Shown: piece after piece, positions 1 to 3,776 of the stretch
Position numbering within the stretch: position 1 is the first letter of the stretch
Layout of the letters: every line of letters begins with the position of its first letter
Source of the DNA: a bacterium
GTDB taxonomy: Bacteria > BMS3Abin14
DNA length: 5,891 nucleotides
Reading direction: 5' to 3'
Assembly: GCA_020352595.1 (NCBI GenBank)
Contig: CP070682.1
Location: 474,473 to 480,363, forward strand
The notes under the pieces: model-generated
Told to the model about the DNA's origin: nothing
Database searches by the model: none
The model's input: only the letters and a program-made list of their open reading frames with translations
Made by a program: the position numbers and the translations under genes

Positions 1-404
1 AGGATCTCCTTCTTGGTGAGGGAGCCCCAGCTCTGGTCCTGCTCCATGCCTTCGTATTTCTTGAGCCTTGCCACGCTCTTCTTGATGGTGGCGAAGTTGG
101 TGAGCATCCCCCCGAGCCACCGGTGATTGACGTAGGGCATCTGACACCGGCTGGCCTCCTCGAAAATGGACTCCTGGGCCTGCTTCTTGGTCCCGACAAA
201 AAGGACCTTGCCGCCGCGGGCGGAAAGTTCGCGCACGAATCGGTAGGATTCCTTGAACTGCCTCAGGGTCTTCTGGAGGTCGATGATGTAGATGCCGTTG
301 CGGGCTCCGAAGATGAAGCGCTTCATCTTCGGGTTCCAGCGCCTGGTCTGGTGACCGAAGTGGACGCCGGCCTCCAGCAGCTGTTTCATTGTGATCACGG
401 ACAT
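1..404 (-). CDS. rpsB: 30S ribosomal protein S2, N-terminal part (3' end beyond window)
   Basis: S2 is a protein of the small ribosomal subunit, bound late in assembly near the head-body junction and needed for S1 binding. The visible 134 codons read [18 protein letters not shown], then [10 protein letters not shown], the IYIIDLQKT block, a [14 protein letters not shown] segment and [13 protein letters not shown], which together are diagnostic of bacterial S2. The ATG at 404-402 matches the family N-terminus, in which a short leader precedes M-(K/R)-x-(L/M)-L-x-AGVHFGH. It has a strong Shine-Dalgarno sequence; the in-frame ATG at 389 would be too short. The frame is open to the window edge, so roughly the last 40-45% of the protein is missing compared with the usual 240-260 residues. 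It is separated from argJ by 238 bp with its own candidate promoter, so it probably starts a separate transcription unit, which in many bacteria continues into tsf (not visible here). Confidence 0.97.
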   Translation of the reverse strand, partial: MSVITMKQLLEAGVHFGHQTRRWNPKMKRFIFGARNGIYIIDLQKTLRQFKESYRFVRELSARGGKVLFVGTKKQAQESIFEEASRCQMPYVNHRWLGGMLTNFATIKKSVARLKKYEGMEQDQSWGSLTKKEI

Positions 405-408
405 TTTT

Positions 409-418
409 CCTTCTCCTT
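409..418 (-). promoter_or_regulatory. Shine-Dalgarno site of rpsB
   Basis: On the minus strand AAGGAGAAGG lies just before the ATG at 404, with the GGAG core 8 nt from the start codon. This strong purine-rich site decides for the start at 404 over the internal ATG at 389. Confidence 0.8.
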
Positions 419-452
419 CCTTTCCGGTTTTGTCCTCCGCCCCTTCGATTCC

Positions 453-528
453 CGCGGAAACCCGCGTGCGCCCCGTTCATGAGGGGTCTTACGCGTGGCA
501 CCATCCCCGGGACCCGGGACGTGCGTAA
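453..528 (-). promoter_or_regulatory. Structured 5' leader of rpsB (possible autoregulatory element)
   Basis: If transcription starts near 536, rpsB has an untranslated leader of about 130 nt. In it I see, in RNA order: a closing stem UUACGC (528-523) with GCGUAA (494-489), enclosing a UCCCG/CGGGG hairpin built from the tandem CCCGGGA repeat at 506-519; then a possible CCCC/GGGG stem around 486-471; then a tight CGCGG-GUUU-CCGCG hairpin (466-453). The rpsB leader of some bacteria binds S2 and represses translation, so a similar role is plausible here. The pairings were found by eye; no folding energy or covariation was calculated. Confidence 0.35.
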
Positions 529-542
529 TGGGTAAACGCTTT

Positions 543-571
543 CAGATAACAGAAAACGGCACAGGTGGCAA
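543..571 (-). promoter_or_regulatory. Candidate sigma-70 type promoter for rpsB
   Basis: On the minus strand a -35 box TTGCCA (571-566, 5 of 6 consensus bases) is followed after exactly 17 bp by TATCTG (548-543). The latter keeps only the first three bases of the -10 consensus. Predicted start of transcription is near 536. The AT-richer sequence, the ideal spacing and the position between argJ and rpsB support it; the poor -10 box keeps confidence low. Confidence 0.35.
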
Positions 572-588
572 GGTATTTACAGGTGGCA
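561..588 (-). repeat. 10-bp direct repeat overlapping the rpsB -35 region
   Basis: ACAGGTGGCA occurs at 561-570 and again at 579-588 (plus-strand reading), separated by 8 bp, so the period is 18 bp. The copy nearer to rpsB contains most of the candidate -35 box. Two in-phase direct repeats at about -35 and -53 are a common layout for a transcription factor site. The factor is unknown, and chance cannot be excluded. Confidence 0.4.
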
Positions 589-610
589 GCCCGGCACGAC
601 CCGTGCTGCC
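585..610 (-). terminator. Hairpin downstream of argJ, possible terminator without U-tract
   Basis: GGCAGC (610-605) pairs with GCUGCC (590-585). Alternatively, an inner GCACG/CGUGC stem with a three-base loop forms inside GGCA/UGCC. It starts 33 nt after the argJ stop and is a strong GC hairpin, but no run of U follows, so it is not a classical intrinsic terminator. It may instead pause polymerase or protect the mRNA 3' end. Confidence 0.3.
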
Positions 611-624
611 AGGTCGTCGGACAC

Positions 625-638
625 CCGGCACATGCCGG
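625..638 (-). repeat. Short inverted repeat just after the argJ stop codon
   Basis: CCGGCA-TG-TGCCGG is a perfect 6-bp inverted repeat starting 5 bp after the argJ TGA. As RNA it would form a 5-bp stem with an AUGU loop. It may act together with the hairpin at 585-610 as an mRNA end or attenuation structure. There is no U-tract. Confidence 0.35.
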
Positions 639-642
639 TCTT

Positions 643-1356
643 TCAGGACCTGTACTCGCAGTTGATCCTGACGTACTCCTCGGTCAGGTCGCACGTCCTG
701 ACCTCGGCAGCAGCGCCACCCTTCCCGAGGTCCAGGTGGATGTCGTACCTGTCGCGTGCCATGACCTGGACCGCTTCCTCCTCCCGGTAACCGGCAACCA
801 GTTCGCCGCCCCTCAGGACCTGGACCTCGCCGATACTCAGTCCCATGGAGGCCGGGTCCATGAGTGCCCCGGAGTATCCCGCGGCCGCGGCGATGCGTCC
901 CCAGTTGGGGTCCTCGGCGGCCAGGGCAGTTTTCACGAGGAGGGACTCGGCCACGGCTTTGGCGGCCTTCCTGGCGTCGCCCGCGTCCCTGGCCCCGGTC
1001 ACGCGGACGGTGACGACCTTTCTGGAGCCCTCCCCGTCGGCGACGATCATCTCCGACAGGTCGCCGCAGACACTCCGCACTCCCTGGCTGAAGGACTCGA
1101 GATCCCCTGCCGTCAGCACTTCAGGGCCCTTGCCGGAGGCCAGAAGCAGGACCGTGTCGTTGGTGCTCATGTCCCCATCCACGGTAATGGCGTTGAAGGT
1201 GTCGCCCACGGCGTTGCTCAGCAGTGGCCCGAGGGTGCCGCCGTCCAGGGAAGCGTCGGTGAGAATGAAACCGAGCATCGTCGCCATATCCGGGGCGATC
1301 ATCCCGGCTCCCTTGGCGATGCCGGCGATGACGGCGGTCCCGCCCCCAAGGTCCAC
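643..1356 (-). CDS. argJ: Glutamate N-acetyltransferase / ornithine acetyltransferase, C-terminal part after in-frame stop
   Basis: ArgJ moves the acetyl group from N-acetylornithine to glutamate in the cyclic arginine pathway; some family members also make N-acetylglutamate from acetyl-CoA. The precursor cuts itself before a threonine that becomes the catalytic nucleophile of the beta chain. This 237-codon segment carries that site: KGAGMIAPDMATML, with cleavage expected between Ala25 and Thr26 (Thr codon 1281-1279). It also has the ITVDGDMSTNDT block, EDPNWGRIAAAAGYSG, and the usual end VRINCEYRS before TGA at 645-643. It follows directly and in the same frame after the TAG at 1359-1357, and its first codon is GTG, so restart there is conceivable although only a weak AGG precedes it. 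Together with the upstream part the length is about 395 residues, normal for ArgJ. It could be half of a pseudogene, a gene with a sequencing error, or a read-through/split gene. Confidence 0.9.
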   Translation of the reverse strand: MDLGGGTAVIAGIAKGAGMIAPDMATMLGFILTDASLDGGTLGPLLSNAVGDTFNAITVDGDMSTNDTVLLLASGKGPEVLTAGDLESFSQGVRSVCGDLSEMIVADGEGSRKVVTVRVTGARDAGDARKAAKAVAESLLVKTALAAEDPNWGRIAAAAGYSGALMDPASMGLSIGEVQVLRGGELVAGYREEEAVQVMARDRYDIHLDLGKGGAAAEVRTCDLTEEYVRINCEYRS

Positions 1357-1359
1357 CTA
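1357..1359 (-). other. In-frame amber (TAG) codon interrupting argJ
   Basis: The minus strand reads ...acc acc gtc agg TAG gtg gac ctt ggg..., giving TTVR-stop-VDLGG. The frame is unbroken on both sides, and the surrounding residues align with the ArgJ stretch between TTDTxPK and KGxGMIxP. A single base change explains it, for example GAG, AAG or CAG to TAG. The other stop codons visible are TAA (secA, kinase) and TGA (argJ end), so TAG is not seen as a normal terminator in this small sample. Confidence 0.95.
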
Positions 1360-1830
1360 CCTGACGGTGGTCTTGGGGACCGTGTCCGTGGTAAGGATGG
1401 CCCGGGAGACGTCACCAAGTCCTTTGGACGACAGGCCCCTGACCAGGCTGTTCAGGGAGGACTCCATCCTTGCCACCGGCAGCCTCACCCCGATGACCCC
1501 CGTGGAGCAGGGCAGAACCGTCGTCTCGGGAATGTCCAGCCTCTTCCCCAGACCCCGGCAGAGTCGGACCGCGTCTTCCTTCCCCGCCGTCCCCGTCATG
1601 CAGTTGGCGTTGCCGCTGTTGACCAGTACAGCCGTGGCCATCCCGGACCGCAGCCTCTCCCGGCACAGGTGCACGGGAGCGGCCGCTGCGGCGTTCCTGG
1701 TGAAGACACCTGCGGCGGAGGCACCCGCGTCGGCGACGATGGCCGCCATGTCCAGGCGACCGTCCCCCTTGCCTTTGATATCGGCGGCCACGGCGGATGC
1801 CCGAAAGCCCTTAACCATCAGTTCCTTCAT
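1357..1830 (-). CDS. argJ: Glutamate N-acetyltransferase / ornithine acetyltransferase, N-terminal part ending at in-frame stop
   Basis: This is the alpha-chain portion of ArgJ, about 157 residues up to the TAG. It shows GFRASAVAADIK near the start, AAGVFTRN, VLVNSGNANCMTG (the conserved SGNAN block), VLPCSTGVIG (the Thr-Gly pair that forms the oxyanion hole in the family) and ILTTDTVPK. The start is uncertain. GTG at 1833 and ATG at 1830 lie 6 and 9 nt after a GAGG (1843-1840); ATG at 1818 has AAGGA 4 nt upstream. All of them overlap the end of the kinase gene (stop at 1813-1811), which points to translational coupling in one operon. Ending here, the product lacks the last 25 or so alpha residues and the whole beta chain, so alone it should be inactive. 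I see no second lesion: codon use and motifs look like a gene under selection until very recently, or still functional. Confidence 0.88.
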   Translation of the reverse strand: MKELMVKGFRASAVAADIKGKGDGRLDMAAIVADAGASAAGVFTRNAAAAAPVHLCRERLRSGMATAVLVNSGNANCMTGTAGKEDAVRLCRGLGKRLDIPETTVLPCSTGVIGVRLPVARMESSLNSLVRGLSSKGLGDVSRAILTTDTVPKTTVR

Positions 1831-3565
1831 CACCTTTTTCCTCGGCGGCTGTGAGCAGGAGATGCAGTTCGGTCCCGCCCCCCTCGGCGACCTGTGCCCA
1901 GATGGCCCCGTGGTGGCGCTCCATGATGGCGCGCGCGATGGAGAGCCCCAGACCGATCCCCGTCGGTTTTTCCGTCAGGATGTCCCCCAGCTGCTTGAAC
2001 TTCTCGAAGATGAGGGGGATCTCCTTTTCCCTCATCCCCTTCCCGCGATCCCGGACGATGATCTCGACATACCCGTCCGTGTCCGAAAAGGGGGCCATGG
2101 ATCTCTTCCCGCCAGCGTACGCAGGCACTTCGGGAAGGCTCTCATGCCAGCTGGCGCTGATGTCTATGGGCTCCGCCCCGGGGGAGAACTTCACCGCGTT
2201 CTCCAGCACGACCTCGAGCACCCTGGAAAAGAGCCTGGTGTCGCACTTGACGCGGACGCCCTCGATACGGGCCAGATCCAGACCTACGCGCCGCCCCTCG
2301 AGAAGCTTCGACATCACTTTCAGGGCCGCGTCCAGCACCCTGTCCATCCGGTGGAAAGCGAGCTTGCAGGGTACCCTCCCGGCCTCCAGCCGGAAGAGCT
2401 CCAGGATCCGCTCCACGAGGTAGTTAAGATGGGAAGCCGAGGTGCTCAGCCGCTCCACGAACTGGGTCAGACTCTCGGTCTCCCCTGTGAGATCCAGTGA
2501 CGGGATCAGGCTCGCGAAACCGATGATGGTGGTCAGAGGTGTCTTGAGTTCGTGCGAGATGTTCAGGATCAACTCCGTCTTGTCCTTGTCGAGCCGGACC
2601 AGCTCTTCGTGGGCAAGCTTGAGGGCTTCGGCCTTTTCCTCCAGGCCCGCGAAGAGGCGTGCGTTGTCGATGGACATGGCCACCTGGGCGGCCATGGTCA
2701 CGAGCAGATCCCGGTCCGACTCCGTGAAAGCCTCCCCGTTGACCTTGTTGTTGGCGTTCAGGACCCCCAGGACCCTGTCGCCCCTGACCAGGGGAACGCA
2801 GAGGGCTGACTGCGTCGAGTACTGGCTCCGGAACTTCGACGGTCTGAACTTCTCGTGCTTGTTGATGTCGTTTATGAGAAGCGGCTTGCCTGTCTGGGCA
2901 ACGTGTCCCGAGATCCCCTGGCCCAGCTCCACGGTGGCCTTGCCTATGACCTCCCGGGGGAGCCCAAGGGCCTCCACCAGCCTCAGGCGGTCCTCCTCCA
3001 TGAGCATGAGGGAGGCTGTTTCCACCTGGAGGGTATCGGAGACCGCCTCGATGGTCCTCCTGAAGAGGGTCTGCAGCATCTCCTTGCTGGAGGCCTCCCC
3101 AAGCTGCCTCAGGGTGAGCAGCTCCCGGCTCCACTTGTCGGAGCGCGCGACGATCTGCTCCTTCTCCATGGCGACCTCGTATTCGCTGTATGCCTTCCTC
3201 GCCGCCGCGAGGAGCTGCTCAGGTTTGAACGGTTTGGACAGGAAATCGGAGGCCCCGTTCCTGATCATCTCCACCACGTTGTCGAAGGATCGGACCCCGC
3301 TCACGCAGATCACCGGTACGAGGCGGTCCTTCTGGCGCACCCTCCGGAGCAGGTCGATGCCCGAGATGTCCTTCATGACGACGTCGGTCACGATGAGCTG
3401 GAAGCCGCCGTCGAGGAGCTTCTCCATGGCCTGCCCGCCATCGGTGGCCTGAACCACCTCGAAATCACCTCCCGCCAGGATGTCCGCCATCTGCCGGAGG
3501 AAGAACCGGTCATCATCCACCACGAGGACCCTGGGCCTGGAAATGTCGGAGCTCTTCTTATTCAA
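1811..3565 (-). CDS. Soluble hybrid sensor kinase: REC - GAF - HisKA - HATPase
   Basis: This 584-residue cytosolic signalling protein has no signal peptide or membrane segment. Receiver domain about 11-125: acidic pair in VVDDD (17-19), phospho-acceptor Asp61 in VTDVVMKD, Ser89, Lys111 in SKPF. A helical linker leads to a GAF domain about 155-303, with no bound cofactor identifiable. A coiled coil then leads to HisKA with His338 in NISHELKTPL. The ATPase domain about 405-575 has the N box (Asn456 in LENAVKFSP), G1 DRGKGM (Asp506), IFEKF and G2 GIGLGLSIA. All catalytic residues are present. An N-terminal REC suggests control of the kinase by another phosphodonor or transfer onward to an unseen partner; target genes cannot be inferred. 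Start: TTG 3565 is the most upstream possible start in this frame (TGA precedes it), with no good Shine-Dalgarno. The gene ends inside the argJ start region. An unusual loop of about 20 residues near 475-495 interrupts the ATPase domain (see the repeat at 2106-2136). Confidence 0.93.
   Translation of the reverse strand: MNKKSSDISRPRVLVVDDDRFFLRQMADILAGGDFEVVQATDGGQAMEKLLDGGFQLIVTDVVMKDISGIDLLRRVRQKDRLVPVICVSGVRSFDNVVEMIRNGASDFLSKPFKPEQLLAAARKAYSEYEVAMEKEQIVARSDKWSRELLTLRQLGEASSKEMLQTLFRRTIEAVSDTLQVETASLMLMEEDRLRLVEALGLPREVIGKATVELGQGISGHVAQTGKPLLINDINKHEKFRPSKFRSQYSTQSALCVPLVRGDRVLGVLNANNKVNGEAFTESDRDLLVTMAAQVAMSIDNARLFAGLEEKAEALKLAHEELVRLDKDKTELILNISHELKTPLTTIIGFASLIPSLDLTGETESLTQFVERLSTSASHLNYLVERILELFRLEAGRVPCKLAFHRMDRVLDAALKVMSKLLEGRRVGLDLARIEGVRVKCDTRLFSRVLEVVLENAVKFSPGAEPIDISASWHESLPEVPAYAGGKRSMAPFSDTDGYVEIIVRDRGKGMREKEIPLIFEKFKQLGDILTEKPTGIGLGLSIARAIMERHHGAIWAQVAEGGGTELHLLLTAAEEKGDEGTDG
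2106..2136 (-). repeat. Palindromic repeat-like insert inside the kinase ATPase domain
   Basis: TTCCCG (2106-2111) and CGGGAA (2131-2136) are inverted, and between them CC-A-GCGTACGC-A-GG (2112-2125) is almost a perfect palindrome. Read in the kinase frame it encodes about PEVPAYAGGK. The peptide PAYAG and the flanking TTCCCG/CGGGAA arms resemble the small dispersed palindromic repeats of many proteobacteria, whose translation often reads VPAYAGM (recalled from general knowledge, not searched). The segment falls where the family has a short turn between two beta strands (ISASW ... GYVEIIVRD), as expected for a tolerated in-frame insertion. Confidence 0.5.
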
Positions 3566-3596
3566 GGCATGGCACTTTCAGATGATCCAGAAGAAA

Positions 3597-3617
3597 ATCT
3601 CAGATCATAGATCTCAG
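3597..3617 (-). repeat. Three tandem 7-bp repeats upstream of the kinase gene
   Basis: In plus-strand order ATCTCAG, ATCATAG, ATCTCAG occur back to back; the outer two are identical. The middle of the array is also the perfect inverted repeat AGATC-ATA-GATCT (3602-3614). It lies 32-52 bp upstream of the kinase start, over the candidate -10 box, so it could be an operator. No binding protein can be named. Confidence 0.45.
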
Positions 3618-3632
3618 AACCCGGGGTGTATG
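3604..3632 (-). promoter_or_regulatory. Candidate promoter for the kinase-argJ operon
   Basis: On the minus strand TATGAT (3609-3604) matches five of six -10 consensus bases. CATACA (3632-3627) lies 17 bp upstream and matches only the last three bases of the -35 consensus. Transcription would start near 3597, giving a leader of about 32 nt before the TTG at 3565. The -10 box sits inside the 7-bp repeat array, which suggests repression or activation at this point. Confidence 0.4.
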
Positions 3633-3727
3633 CCCACGGAACCGGGATCTTCCCATCTCCCTCATGCGCTCGCATTGAACGCCTCGTGTACCGCCGGTTT
3701 TCTCCGCTTCACGCTTTCCGGGTTCTG
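3615..3727. repeat. Nested inverted repeats filling the secA-kinase spacer
   Basis: CAGAACCCGG at 3615-3624 is repeated inverted as CCGGGTTCTG at 3718-3727, 10 of 10 bases, 93 bp apart. Inside lie AACCGG (3640-3645) with CCGGTT (3694-3699), and ATGCG-CT-CGCAT (3664-3675). The three pairs share nearly the same centre (3671, 3669.5, 3669.5). This could be a cruciform, a long interrupted RNA hairpin after secA, or a degenerate MITE-like element; I see no target duplication at its ends. The remaining spacer (3728-3776) has only weak CGCC/GGCG pairing and no classical terminator for secA. Confidence 0.45.
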
Positions 3728-3776
3728 CTCCCGCCTCCGGCGTGGACGCACCCGCGCTCCAGGCACGCACTCTTTT

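Noticed and set aside
61..130. Suspected frameshift in rpsB at the C-run near 109-114
   Set aside because: Counting the run gives six C, which keeps the minus-strand frame as [10 protein letters not shown], the expected S2 sequence.
1333..1359. Pyrrolysine insertion element after the argJ TAG
   Set aside because: The hairpin downstream is short and no pyl gene is in the window; there is no positive evidence for pyrrolysine, so it is mentioned only as an alternative.
565..1854. Plus-strand open frame of 429 codons opposite argJ
   Set aside because: Rich in Gly, Pro, His and Asp without any domain, and antisense to clear ArgJ motifs; shadow frame.
845..2500. Long plus-strand open frame of 551 codons antisense to argJ and the kinase
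   Set aside because: Its translation has low complexity and no recognisable motif. It lies wholly opposite two well-supported genes and is the usual antisense shadow of GC-rich coding sequence.
2442..3610. Overlapping plus-strand open frames opposite the kinase
   Set aside because: Ser/Arg-rich or Leu/His-rich shadow translations with no motif and no ribosome binding site that would favour them over the kinase.
3728..3776. Intrinsic terminator for secA
   Set aside because: Only short 4-bp stems (for example CGCC/GGCG at 3732-3742) and no U-tract after a hairpin. The A-run just after the secA stop is not preceded by a stem of the right kind.
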